Made by a program: the position numbers and the translations under genes | Part shown: one piece after another, positions 1 to 9,403 of the stretch | How positions within the stretch are numbered: the stretch's first letter is position 1 | How the letters are laid out: each line of letters starts with the position of its first letter | Source: Phoronis australis | Taxonomy: Eukaryota; Phoronida; Phoronidae | DNA: 23,072 nucleotides | Assembly: GCA_002633005.1 (NCBI GenBank) | Contig: NMRA01000594.1 | Coordinates: forward strand, 161,867 to 184,938 | Reading direction: 5' to 3' | The notes under the pieces: generated by a model | What the model saw: the letters and a program-made list of their open reading frames with translations, nothing else | Databases searched by the model: none | What the model was told of the DNA's origin: nothing

Positions 1-501
1 AAATTTATTTGCCTTTGATGACTGATGTATAGTCGAAGTACCGCTACTGTTTTATTATGATATGTTTTGTACAGAGTTTTATTATATATTTACTCATATA
101 TATGTGTTTGTGATGCCACTTACACTGGGCGATCTATTATATCAACTACCATCTGATGAAAGACACTTGTGTAGACACTACGAAAGTTTGTTGTACAAAC
201 TAATTAAAGCAAAGAACAGCTTACTTTTCAACGCAGCATGTATAAAAGAAGGTCTGCTACCCAAATACACAGATATATATATATATATATATATATATAC
301 GGCAAAACTAGACGAGTTACTCTGTATTTTATAAGCATGTCAACATGTCAACCGGCAATTCATGTTAATACACTCCAAAAGGCAAGTTTAGAACAAAGTT
401 GTTGTTTGGCATCAAAAACATACAGGTGAATCAAACATACACCACTAACTACACATCAAATCATACATGTGAGCCAAACCAACAACAGTAACATCACTTA
501 C
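1..501. other. Intron or flanking sequence, no gene seen
   Basis: Presumed intron 3' of the last visible ankyrin exon. Apart from the AT microsatellite, I see no repeat exon (no HYAA-type core on the minus strand) and no credible ORF. Confidence 0.6.
273..299 (+). repeat. AT microsatellite
   Basis: Pure AT dinucleotide run of 27 bp. Confidence 0.95.
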
Positions 502-600
502 GTGGCTCTTTACACGATCTGGTGTCAATTTTGACAACAAATGTTCAAAAATGTCGAGATTACCACCAAATGCAGCATACTGCAAAAGGTTTTCACCGTT
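502..600 (-). CDS. Ankyrin-repeat exon (last one seen before the left edge)
   Basis: 99 bp, 33 codons, phase 0 on both sides. The acceptor is tttacag and the donor gtaagt. The translation starts NGENLLQYAAFGGNLDIFEH and then has LLSKL, a clear ankyrin repeat with TPLH replaced by NLLQ. The first helix (QYAAFGGN) and second helix (LDIFEHLL) are recognisable. The tail KLTPDRVKSH departs from the usual GAD/KD finger. The reading frame does not reach a stop inside the exon, so at least one more exon must lie beyond the left edge. Confidence 0.8.
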
Positions 601-834
601 CTGTAAACGAAAATAGCAAGAGCATTAATTAAGTGGGCGTATAATTATATAAATTCATACATATTTTTTACCAGTGGTGAAACAGTAATGTGTGAGTTAC
701 TCGTCTTGTGGTTATGAAAATTCCCATACTCACAGGAGGAAACATTGCTAACTCTGAGCAAAATTTTCGACGTGCATCTCAATATATCTCTGTAACCTAA
801 GGTGTTTAAGTGAAATGATAACATCAACAGTTAC

Positions 835-936
835 CTCGTCAAGTAAGTCGGTGTCATTGTTGTTTGTTGTTTTCTCCAGAAGCAGGACGAACACGCCAAA
901 GTTGTCTTTCCAAGTAGATGAACGGCTAACTAGTAA
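835..936 (-). CDS. Diverged ankyrin-repeat exon
   Basis: 102 bp, 34 codons, phase 0 at both ends. The acceptor is ttttcag and the donor gtaact. The second-helix part FGVFVLLLEK matches the DIVxLLLxK pattern of neighbouring exons, but the TPLHYAALGG part is replaced by SRSSTWKDN. The C-terminal portion is Asn/Asp-rich (TTNNNDTDLLDE). Its length and phase agree with the array, which supports a real but fast-evolving or relaxed repeat rather than chance. Confidence 0.55.
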
Positions 937-986
937 CTGAAAAGGGTAAATCAAAAATAAATTGACTATAAAATAGGATTGAGGAG

Positions 987-1048
987 GTATTGTGGTCTAA
1001 AGGGGAACGCGTCTGCTTTATCTTCTGAAATCCACTGGATCACATCTT
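987..1048 (+). repeat. tRNA-like fragment, possible SINE head
   Basis: ttgtggtctaaaggggaacg then cgtctgc recalls the D-arm/A-box part of a tRNA, and ctggatcacatct a worn B-box, at tRNA-like spacing. It does not fold as a full tRNA and is most likely a decayed tRNA-derived SINE. Confidence 0.3.
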
Positions 1049-1103
1049 TGAGTATGGAACGCAGCTGAATGGTACTCCCGTTTTTTTACTTTTTAGTCTT
1101 TCG

Positions 1104-1240
1104 ATAGAATTTGAGAGCAGCAGGTCCACATTCCCGTCCCCGCAGCTTTCGGGCCGCCAGTGTACATACAATCGTGCTTTGCCCAATTCCCCGAGGCAAC
1201 ATGTTGCCCCCCCCCTTATGGTATCCTAGATCCGCCACTG
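1104..1240 (-). repeat. Repeat fragment ending in CAGTGGCGGATCTAGG
   Basis: In minus-strand sense the segment begins CAGTGGCGGATCTAGGATAC and has a G-run (9 Gs) shortly after. It is much more GC-rich than its surroundings. CAGTGGCGGAT-type ends followed by G-runs are common at ends of dispersed DNA transposons in aquatic animals (general knowledge). The other end is not defined. Confidence 0.45.
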
Positions 1241-1248
1241 CATACAGT

Positions 1249-1266
1249 ACATACATACATACATAC

Positions 1267-1298
<32 letters not shown>
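1249..1298 (+). repeat. CATA then TA microsatellite
   Basis: A short CATA run (1249-1266) passes into a pure TA run (1268-1298). It abuts the repeat end at 1240. Confidence 0.95.
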
Positions 1299-1300
<2 letters not shown>

Positions 1301-1559
1301 AGAAGAAATCATAAATTGCTTTCAGGTGATTGATGCAACGAGTCCATCGGAGCGGTCTGCGAACGTCCACAGACCGCCTAAAATTATTTTTGGATGATTT
1401 CCAAAAGTTGTGTACATTTATAAGCGCACCTGTTAAACCATTAAACTAAAAGCACATAAACTATTGGCTAAAAAATTCAGCGTATTTGCCTAACAAGATG
1501 ATGCTACAGGCAAGTCTATGGTTTTTGATGTGTTACTATAATTACAAGACAGTACTTAC

Positions 1560-1604
1560 TTTCCCATTAGCCCATTTAAACGCGTAACTCGGCTTGTGCT
1601 GAAG
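1560..1604 (-). CDS. Short exon candidate, half-repeat (15 codons)
   Basis: 45 bp, phase 0 at both ends, with acceptor tttatag and a strong donor gtaagtact. It encodes LQHKPSYAFKWANGK, which loosely recalls only the first helix of an ankyrin repeat (TPLHYAAxxGN). Reading through the donor gives a stop six codons later. It may be a truncated repeat exon or a decoy. It is included because strand, spacing and phase fit the array. Confidence 0.35.
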
Positions 1605-2987
1605 CTATAAAAACAACACAACATCAACCGTCACTTTATTTACAGCACTGCTAAAGCAGAAAGAAGGAACTGGCATAAATACGGAGCCCTTGGGGGTTAC
1701 CAGGCAAGTACATTTATATACTGTTGCTGTCTAGTGAAGGTATGCAACAAAGGCCTGCCACGTACGAAAAGTCATGTAATGAAGGCTGATGAAGCAAATT
1801 GGTTTAGACGAGGTCTTATCACTAACATCTGCTCCCAACCTTGTCGAACCACCAAAAGAGGGAATTCAAGGAAAGAAATGAAATTCACAATGAAGGTGGG
1901 ATCCAGATGGCAATGGTAGCAGAAAGATATCTAAACAGAAATTGTTGCCACTTTTGAATAGCAGAAAATTATGGCTGCGAGCTGAAAAGATTAGCAATAG
2001 GTGAAATAATTCCCCACTGTGGTTTAAATAAATGCCTCTGGCAGTGAAATATATGGTTGCATCAGCTAGCCACAGCGACAAACATTGCACTACTCGTACA
2101 TTACAGATCAGGGTTACAGGAATAGCCGATTTTCCAGGTGTGTCATTTCGTCAAAGGAGCGCCCCATAAAATTCTTTTGGAACCAGAATGGATTGTTCCG
2201 TAAACGATATCTCCGACTGCAACGCTTTGTAGTCCATTAACTTTAGAACTTGCTAAAAGAGGCATATTTCACTTTATCGCCACTTTGCGTAGTGTACAAG
2301 GCATATGGATTCACCTCAGTTGACATGTGACAACTTGAAATGATTGAACTGCATGTTTAAGAAAGGACAAAAATCAAACGTATAGTGACATTTTACCAAA
2401 TGCATAGTGACATTTTACCAAACGTATAGTGACATTTTACCAAACGTATAGTGACATTTTACCACGTTTTCCATAACTGTCCCAGACACGTAAAACGACC
2501 CCAACAGTTGGCTTCATGCATTGTGTGTTACTAGTTTCAGTGGGCTATGGGTACACTGTAGATGTTGCACTACGGAACAGTGCGTGCTAGTAGTTGATTC
2601 TCAATTTGTTTCACAGGGGCGCTGCATCACTCTGCCTGTTTGACTTGGTTTGTCCTTTGAGTATTCATGTATTTATGCTTTGTAATTAGAAACCACTCAT
2701 TGCTTTGTTGATTTTACTTAAGTTCAGGTGTTATACGAATTACTATGATTCTTTGTTTGTTTATGCTTTTCTGCATTTTCCTTTCGGTACAATAGTTAGT
2801 GTATCATCTTGTATTGGAAACTGGATGATTGAGCCTGGTAAAAGGACTTAATTGTTACATTAAACATTAATGAGGTTAAAACTTCTGTTACCTTTGAACC
2901 TTTCGGTAACTAACCTTAGACGTGTTGGCTCAGACATGTCAAAGTTTTGGGCGGGTTGTACTTGAAAAATATGTTTGTTGCACTAAC
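1605..2987. other. Intron, no exon recognised
   Basis: Holds the four-copy 22-bp repeat at 2376-2463. Otherwise AT-rich single-copy-looking sequence with short chance ORFs. Confidence 0.6.
2376..2463 (+). repeat. 22-bp tandem repeat, 4 copies
   Basis: Four exact-length copies of a 22-bp unit (AAACGTATAGTGACATTTTA plus CC), at 2376-2397, 2398-2419, 2420-2441 and 2442-2463. Copies 1, 3 and 4 are identical and copy 2 differs at two positions (TGCATA for CGTATA). It sits in an intron of the ankyrin gene. Confidence 0.97.
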
Positions 2988-3083
2988 CTTTTCCTTGAAG
3001 CCTTGGTAACTTATTCGTTCTCCATTGATCAGCGACAGGTTATCTTTGAAGGCCAAGAATTGCAAAATAGATCTCTCGCCAAC
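2988..3083 (-). CDS. Strongly diverged ankyrin-repeat exon
   Basis: 96 bp, 32 codons, phase 0, with acceptor aaatttcag and donor gttagt. The start GERSILQFLAFKDN lines up with G-x-TPLHYAALGGN, while the second half (LSLINGERISYQGFKEK) has lost the LLL helix. It could be a decayed repeat that is still spliced in, or a dead exon. The open frame and splice sites are intact. Confidence 0.5.
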
Positions 3084-3854
3084 CTGAAATTTTCCGTCCA
3101 ACTGGTCATTAAGTAACAATCATTAAGAAAAGATTCTTGCGTACTCAGTTGAACACTTCCGCAAAATTGAACTCTACCTTTCAAGAAAGATTCCAAAATG
3201 CTACAATTGCAATTTGGTCCAGCAAAACGATTCCTCAGTGTAACACACAACTACATGTTGCAACCGTCAGGTATACACTTGTTCCGTGTACTGGTTAAGA
3301 ATTATTTAAAATGCTGCTATTCAACATAAGTTTTACATTTGTGCGGCGCAACTGAGTTCACTAACCTCGTGTAGTTAGGTCACATCTGCATTGTATTGCG
3401 GAATCGTGACTCCCGTACAGTATATCCGTTTGGTTTACAAATATGTTCGGGTGATCTTAACACATGTTAACAAGCAGTTAAGTTTTCAAACTAACAAGAT
3501 ATACTTTGAAATAGCTCTCTCGGAATTTACTTAAGCCGTAAAAACATCTTTGCCGAATTATTTGCTCGGGTCAAAAGTTTGTTACACTTCCTCTGCTGTT
3601 ATCAACTCGCAAATTGTTTATGGATGGATGGACTTACGCAATAATTTGTCGTGATTTACGATACCTGACCACATCTGATTCTGGTTTTATTCAGAAAGAT
3701 AATGTACCTTTAGTCGCAGTTTTGTGAGTCAAATATCATCATTGTATAGATTATTTTGAAAATTAATATGTGAATTTGCAACATCGTTTATTCAAATTTT
3801 CTTGGTGCGTTGATATTCATGTAGATGAGTATCTGTCCTAATAACCACACTTAC
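3084..3854. other. Intron, nothing notable
   Basis: AT-rich, with no repeat exon, tandem repeat or long ORF recognised. Confidence 0.6.
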
Positions 3855-3944
3855 CGCGTCGCAATACCATGGTGGAATGCTTAGAACGTTCAAACTCTGC
3901 AAGTTATCTCCCAAAGCAGCATAATGCAAGGCCGTCGCTTTAGA
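3855..3944 (-). CDS. Ankyrin-repeat exon with an altered second helix
   Basis: 90 bp, 30 codons, phase 0. The acceptor is cttgtag and the donor gtaagt. The first half, SKATALHYAALGDNLQSLNV, is a good ankyrin helix-loop. The second half (LSIPPWYCDA) is shortened by about three residues and contains a PPW that would break the second helix. The start SKAT is nearly identical to that of the exon at 8285-8383 (SKATPLHYAALGGN), which suggests local exon duplication followed by divergence. Confidence 0.75.
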
Positions 3945-4353
3945 CTACAAGATAATTTTATTATAAATTAGAATGGAAATTCTGTTGCATTAACATTAGG
4001 CCTCACCTCATTCAGTGAGTTATAATGGCACAACTAGATCGTTGGGATTTTTTGTGAAGCACAAACACGTTTTATCAGAGGTTTAAGTTAAAATTATCAA
4101 GTACAGCTCTACGTTTTTATTCCCTGTGCCATATATGCCTTATAGTTATATTTTTTTGAGAAAAAGTAATTGTACATCTTTTTAACATGCCACTTGCGTA
4201 GATGGTAAAAATCTGTAGACGGTCGTTTTTTGTTTTTATTTTGACACATCGCTCACGACGTGTGTTTTGTTTAAGGATAACACGCTATATATCACTTGAA
4301 TTGCATTGTAATCACTTTATCCCAATATCGTGTGCATTTGGTGTCATACTTAC
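3945..4353. other. Intron, nothing notable
   Basis: Short intron between two ankyrin exons. A T-rich plus-strand ORF here overlaps the neighbouring exon antisense and has no coding character. Confidence 0.6.
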
Positions 4354-4452
4354 GCGATCTCTTTCTTCAACAAATGCGTTTTGTCTCAGCAGAAGCTCAA
4401 CAACGTCACGGTCACCTCCTAAAGCTGCATAATGGAGAGGCGTCCGACCAAA
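4354..4452 (-). CDS. Canonical ankyrin-repeat exon
   Basis: 99 bp, 33 codons, phase 0. The acceptor is gttctag and the donor gtaagt. The core RTPLHYAALGGDRDVVELLL fits the ankyrin consensus at nearly every structural position (TPLHxAAxxG, then the xVVxLLL helix), followed by RQNAFVEERDR, which occupies the finger. This is one of the best preserved members of the array. Confidence 0.9.
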
Positions 4453-5099
4453 CTAGAACAGTGGATTAAACTGTTTTAGGAGGTGATGTAAAAGATATCC
4501 GGTGCTAATTTTGCTAAAAAATACCTGTCTTGCCACTGCATCTTAGCAAAAAGGAGCTACTAAAACACGTGCCAATTTTGATCGAAACTACAAGTAGGGA
4601 AGCATTTCCATAGACTCAGTAACAGTATCAGTATAAAAAGTCATGTGACTTTAAAAATGGAGCATGCCGTCAAATGTCACTGTTATTATGGATTAAAGCA
4701 TTAAATAAAAGTACACCGATGTAGACCATTGATCGAGAAGGACATAATGGTGTATGTCTAGCTGCTAGGCGAATAACCATGAGCTCTCACCAAATTTTTT
4801 GCTCTTCTTACTGAAGTTCGCATATATGCAGGTATGAAACGCAATCGAGTGAAAATTCATGGCTAGGAAAATGAACGAGGTGTTCCGCATTATACAGAGA
4901 CCGTTATTTTGGGAGATGATGAATCATATATAAATATTAAACTGTATTTTGCACCAAATGCTTCGGTATTAATAGCCAAAACCATTAAATTAGTAAATTA
5001 TTCGAGCTACTGTTTTTTAATTTTTATTAAGCGATGACATTTATTTCACATTTTCTACATGTTTCCATTACACGCAACCCATAAATGCATTTTGCTTAC
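4453..5099. other. Intron, nothing notable
   Basis: AT-rich sequence without recognisable exon or repeat. Confidence 0.6.
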
Positions 5100-5201
5100 A
5101 TAGTCCATTTTGTCCACATCTACATTTTTCATCAGCAGCAGGTTGACGATATTCCAGTTACCTCCCAAAGCAGCATAATGCAGCGGTGCAGCTCCAGACG
5201 G
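5100..5201 (-). CDS. Canonical ankyrin-repeat exon
   Basis: 102 bp, 34 codons, phase 0. The acceptor is tttatag and the donor gtaagc. The core GAAPLHYAALGGNWNIVNLL is followed by LMKNVDVDKMDY. All hallmark positions of the two helices are present. One extra residue at the front relative to the 33-codon exons matches the exon at 8842-8943 (TAGATP), so 33- and 34-codon types recur in the array. Confidence 0.9.
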
Positions 5202-6442
5202 CTATAAACACCACAGGTAGATATTTCCATACAACATAATTCAATAACATCCCCTGAAACTTCAATTAATCTTAAAAATGCAAAATGCTTTCTTGTCTTA
5301 TTTCTTAATAGGAAATAAATAATTAGGACACTGAACCATAACACGTTGGTGAAGAATAAAATGTCACACTTTCATTATCTAACATTATCATAGGAACGGT
5401 TTTGAGACAATACGTTCTCCAAGCTAGCTTATTGGAAGAAAAAAACATTACGACGTCTGGCAAAAGCTTGGCAAACACATTCCTAAGCTTCGTTGTCATT
5501 TACAAAGTTGAAACACATAAGTGATGGGTGTAAATAGATCAGCTTGCTTCGAGTTCCAATAGTCGAATTGATTAATGAAACTGAATAATCAAACTTGAAA
5601 TAATGGCCAATGTTTCAATTTGAATTAGAGCATAGAACAAAATTTCAATTTACAACCAATCACTACACTGAAATGCTGTAAACCATGGTGTTCACGGCAG
5701 AATATTTCATCTGCCTGTCAAAAGTTTATTTGCACAGCACCACCAATATCTGTTAGAAGCAGTTTGGCTACTGTTCACAACAGCGCTGGCATTTACATCC
5801 AGCAAAATGAAATATTGAGAGAATTCTAATGGCTTCTAGTTTCAATTTAGGTTAAGAATAAAACAATGGAAGGTTGGCTCAATCTTCACAATTCAATTTC
5901 AATTAAACATTGTCTACCAAAATTTCTTTTTTTCAGTTTCGATTGAAGCAGGAATGTTTGAATTAGAGTGCTAGCACTCACTTTTAGAATGAAAAATGAA
6001 CTCGAAACCTGCACACTGATTGGCAGTTTCCAATTGGCGTTAAACAGGCAGATGGGGAGTAGCAAATGTTTTTGAAATCAGCCCCAAGATGGTTTCGAAC
6101 ACATGGCATCGGCCAAAATACATCAATTTAAGAGCTCTGTTCGATCCAACAGCATTCAGGGAATTTTACTTCATTCAACTCGGATCATTCATTTGAATTT
6201 TCTTTGATTACATGGGTTCACTCACTTCATTATATGCAAAGTCCACTAACGTTCAAAATGTGCTGGTATTTTACTTTAAAATCTTGTTTCCTGCCCCAGT
6301 ACCCACCCTTCCGGTTTTGTCGCTCGTATAAAATGCACTTATCTTAAACACATTTTTTTTATTTAACACCTTCAGAAACTTAGCTTGAAATAACTTGTCA
6401 TCAAAATATTTTCCTCGATAAATAGTGTTTGCCTCTACTTAC
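5202..6442. other. Intron, nothing coding
   Basis: Many short ttcaattt/gaattag motifs recur between about 5560 and 5960 without a regular period, and a 14-bp perfect palindrome (gagtgctagcactc) lies at 5966-5979. No exon is seen. Confidence 0.55.
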
Positions 6443-6541
6443 GTCAACCTTGTCCTGAGAAAATGGCCTTTCCTCAAGCAGTAGTCGGAAGATATCCTCA
6501 TTACCATCCAGTGCCGCAAAATAATGTGGAGTCCGTTCAAG
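6443..6541 (-). CDS. Ankyrin-repeat exon
   Basis: 99 bp, 33 codons, phase 0. The acceptor is gattcag and the donor gtaagt. The translation runs LERTPHYFAALDGNEDIFRL then LLEERPFSQDKVD. One residue of TPLHYAA has been lost or shifted (TPHYFAA), but the loop DGN and the helix EDIFRLLLEE are intact. The intron on its 5' side starts next to a long TATG microsatellite. Confidence 0.82.
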
Positions 6542-6576
6542 CTGAATCAAAAAATCATTTATCATTAACATATGCA

Positions 6577-6707
6577 TGTATGTATGTATGTATGTATGTA
6601 TGTATGTATGTATGTATGTACAAGTATTGGTGTATGTATGTGCATGTGTGTACATGTATGTATGTTTGTATGTATGTATGAATGCGTGTATGTATGTATG
6701 TATGTCT
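6577..6707 (+). repeat. Imperfect TATG microsatellite
   Basis: About 130 bp of ATGT/TATG tetranucleotides. It is nearly perfect from 6577 to 6619, then interrupted by variants such as caagtattgg, tgcatgtgtg and aatgcg. It lies just 5' (transcript sense) of the ankyrin exon at 6443-6541. Confidence 0.95.
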
Positions 6708-6860
6708 ATCGTTCAATAGCAACCCTTAATTAACACAAACTTCGATGAAGACACGGCTGTACAGTGTGTATGTTTGGTTGAAAGCTTAATACAAACTTGC
6801 TCGCAGTCTCGAAATAATCTTCTATTTCCAGGTATGCAACTATGCAGAAAAACACCAAGC

Positions 6861-7006
6861 GACATAACAAATAAACAAGTTGAATACGTTATCAATATTT
6901 CGATACCACATGTCTTATCATCAAGCAATGAGTGATATAAACATATACAAAGCGAAAAAAGGTGAAATAAACGGTACAGCTCGTAGAAGGGCATACAAGC
7001 ATAGAG
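6861..7006 (-). repeat. Dispersed repeat, copy A (retroelement-tail-like)
   Basis: This segment aligns along its whole length, by eye at roughly 70%, with 15409-15555. Shared blocks include gacataacaaa, catcatca/tatcatca, gaaataaac and gggcatacaagca. In minus-strand sense it carries TTGATGA (6924-6918) and CGAAA (about 6902-6898). Similarity may extend left to about 6800. This is a mobile-element fragment of undetermined class. Confidence 0.75.
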
Positions 7007-7140
7007 TGTGATTTAGTTACACGGTAGGATATTGCCTTCAAGCCTACCGACACAGAGTCAAGCCTTTGAGCTGCTCATTCCGCACAGGTTTTTCGTGACT
7101 GAACGATAGGGATTCCGGAATCTTTAACCGAAATGGCATT

Positions 7141-7197
7141 GTCTAATATTTCTTGCCTAATTGTTTTTGAAAAATGACTAGGCAAGAAATAGTAGAC
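7141..7197. repeat. Inverted repeat, 19-bp arms with 19-nt loop
   Basis: gtctaatatttcttgccta (7141-7159) and taggcaagaaatagtagac (7179-7197) are reverse complements with one mismatch. As RNA on either strand it would fold into a single hairpin. It sits in an intron of the ankyrin gene. It could be a MITE core, a small-RNA precursor, or nothing functional. Confidence 0.85.
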
Positions 7198-8284
7198 TAT
7201 TTTTTTACACACGGCGCAAGGTGTATAATTAATTTATTTCTTTCCGGATAATGTTACTTTGAAAAACTCAGCTGTGACGACATCTTATCTGTACACAACT
7301 GGACTATGATCATCTTCGGTCATTTTAATATCACGCCAAAATTTCCGGTATTGGTTAGCATTTGCAGAGAAGCTGAAATGGGCATCGTCGACAGAGGTCA
7401 CAGGCGCTTTGAACGACATGCTATTGAAAGTTGGTATTTAGAAGTCTTTGGCATTAAGTTTGATTTTTTTGCCCCACAGCCTACGTTAGCATGAGAGGGG
7501 TATCAGTTAATGAACTTTGAAGTGCAGTGATGGTCTTTTACTTACGTGACATGAAACAACACATTTCTGGAGCAGGCATATAGGGATGGTCATATATTAT
7601 GTCAGTGGGAAGACTTTGTCGTTGACTTTATCCTCATTTTGAAGCTAAGCCGATGTACGCAGTATCACCGAAAGTCAAAGGGGGCATATTAGTAAGAAAT
7701 GTTGAGAGCGACGTGTGGCCTTGAATGAAAGGGAAGATTGTTGGTGTCTGAACATGCAGGGGTTGACATGACCGTCAAACATTGGACAGCCTCTATCTCA
7801 TCAACGGATTACTTAAGGGTTTAAAAAGCTTGATATTCATGGAAACCAAGGCTGGGACACGCAACTCTGTCGTTTATTTTTGATGATTTAGAGGCCTGGA
7901 ACTGTAAATGGTTGGTGTGAGTCTTTCTGTTACCGACAGCTACTTTTTGTTGAGCAACTGGCAAGTCGCAAGCAAAAGGCAGTTGGATACTCGTCGTCTT
8001 CTGGTTCTGTATGTTTGGAAAGAACGACTGATCACCCGTACAATGGTAAAGCTAATGTTGAAAATGGATTCGTTATCCAGGCCAATATTAAGAGGTAACG
8101 CCAACCAAGACCGATAAATTTATTTGCTACGTGAAATCACGTGAAACGGCAGCATATGAAGAAAAGGGAGATAATGCCAAAACGAGTATCTGCGGTAACA
8201 AAAATCATTAACTGACGTTATGTGTGACATATCAATCTATATAAAGAAGTAAGATTGCTTTCTTTGATGACTTATTACACTTAC

Positions 8285-8383
8285 ACGATCTGTTTGGTAG
8301 GCAAATGCCAGTTTTTTCAGGAGAAGATTGACAATGTCCAAGTTACCACCCAAGGCTGCATAATGCAAAGGAGTTGCTTTTGA
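8285..8383 (-). CDS. Canonical ankyrin-repeat exon
   Basis: 99 bp, 33 codons, phase 0. The acceptor is cattgcag and the donor gtaagt. The translation SKATPLHYAALGGNLDIVNL then LLKKLAFAYQTDR is close to the ankyrin consensus. It is the closest relative of the array consensus and the likely paralogue of the exon at 3855-3944. Confidence 0.9.
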
Positions 8384-8841
8384 CTGCAATGGAAACGTAG
8401 GACATTGTAGGTAAATTATAAAGGATGAAGCGACAGTGGTAATTAGGTAGCAAATTAATGGCTTGAGTGTGATTTGATGCGCTCGGTAACATTTCATCAA
8501 GTCTACGTATCAAAATAATTTAAGAGAGACGCTAAAACTTTACGTATTCAAACTAATTATTTTCTGAAAGTACAATCTACTCGAAGCTCTGTTTATAATA
8601 TTTAGAAATGAAAGTAGGTACTGCAAAACGAGAGCAACGATATTAATATCAAATTTCATAAAACTGCTCAAGGTGAGTTCCCAAAAACCGCTACCAAGTT
8701 TTTAAGGTATGTACAGTTTTCGTCTCATGGACATTTTGAGAGATTTAAAAAAATGTTAGAAGTCCTAGCGATATAACGTTATGCAAATGTATAGATTCTA
8801 CATTTTACTTATCGAAAAAACACTCTTCATGCTATACGCAC
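8384..8841. other. Intron, nothing notable
   Basis: AT-rich sequence separating two canonical ankyrin exons; no exon or repeat recognised. Confidence 0.6.
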
Positions 8842-8943
8842 ATAATCCTTCACGTAAACACCTGATCCTTCTTTCAGCAGTAGTTTGACGATGTCTGGAT
8901 TACCTCCCAAAGCTGCATAATGAAGGGGAGTCGCACCAGCTGT
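8842..8943 (-). CDS. Canonical ankyrin-repeat exon with a non-standard donor
   Basis: 102 bp, 34 codons, phase 0. The acceptor is ctttacag. The translation GATPLHYAALGGNPDIVKLL then LKEGSGVYVKDY is a textbook ankyrin repeat with the G-x-x-V finger. The donor is gtgcgt rather than the gtaagt seen elsewhere in the array, a weaker U1 match that could favour regulated inclusion (inference). Confidence 0.9.
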
Positions 8944-9160
8944 CTGTAAAGCAAATATTTTTGTTTAAAGTCTTTGAAAATTAAACATCCCTCCAAAATA
9001 CTTATTATATTAAAAACCTTCATTATCAAGATTAACAAAATCTGGTTATTGTATTATGGGGTGATCTTCCTTTGTGATGTTATTTCAGTCTCGGTTCTTA
9101 CGAACGTTCAGTTATTCATAAGTGGCGTAAAAGAAAGGTTACTTTAGATAGCTCCCCTAC

Positions 9161-9403
9161 CTTGCAATATCCAAGACCGGCCAGTGATTGTAGTACAGGT
9201 AAAATGTTCATGTCTTTAACGCTTTCTAGGCGTTTATAAGACGCTATCCAGTACATGTTGCTTTCAAAAGAAACCGGAAACGCAACTTTTGAAAACAGCG
9301 GTCCTCCGATTTCATAGCAGGCTGCTATAACGTTATTTTCGACAAAGTTACAAAGGTGAGTGGTTCCGCTAATATCCTCGAGTCTAGAGCTACGTGTATA
9401 CAC
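9161..9403 (-). CDS. Exon candidate of unknown type within the ankyrin gene
   Basis: 243 bp, 81 codons, open in one frame and phase 0 on both sides if bounded by cag|GTG at 9403 and AAG|gtaggg at 9161. The open frame extends further upstream to about 9478. It contains SGTTHLCNFVENN, faintly like the ankyrin start GATPLHYAALGGN, then a stretch ending LQSLAGLGYCK. The acceptor has a weak pyrimidine tract. I do not recognise a family. It might be an unrelated exon of the same gene, a decayed double repeat, or chance. Confidence 0.25.

Larger units (their letters stand above)
937..1559. other. Intron with repeat debris
   Basis: Contains the tRNA-like fragment, the GGCGGAT-end repeat and the CATA/TA microsatellite. 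No coding exon is supported. Confidence 0.6.
6542..8284. other. Intron rich in repeats
   Basis: Contains the TATG microsatellite, copy A of the dispersed repeat and the 19-bp inverted repeat. Plus-strand ORFs at 7306-7494 and 7908-8117 have no recognised motif. Confidence 0.55.

Noticed and set aside
5966-5979. 14-bp perfect palindrome
   Set aside because: Isolated and short enough to occur by chance in this length of sequence.
6401-6655. Minus-strand open frame with a Tyr/Thr/His repeat leader before the ankyrin exon
   Set aside because: The leader is TATG microsatellite read-through; the real exon begins after the acceptor at 6542.
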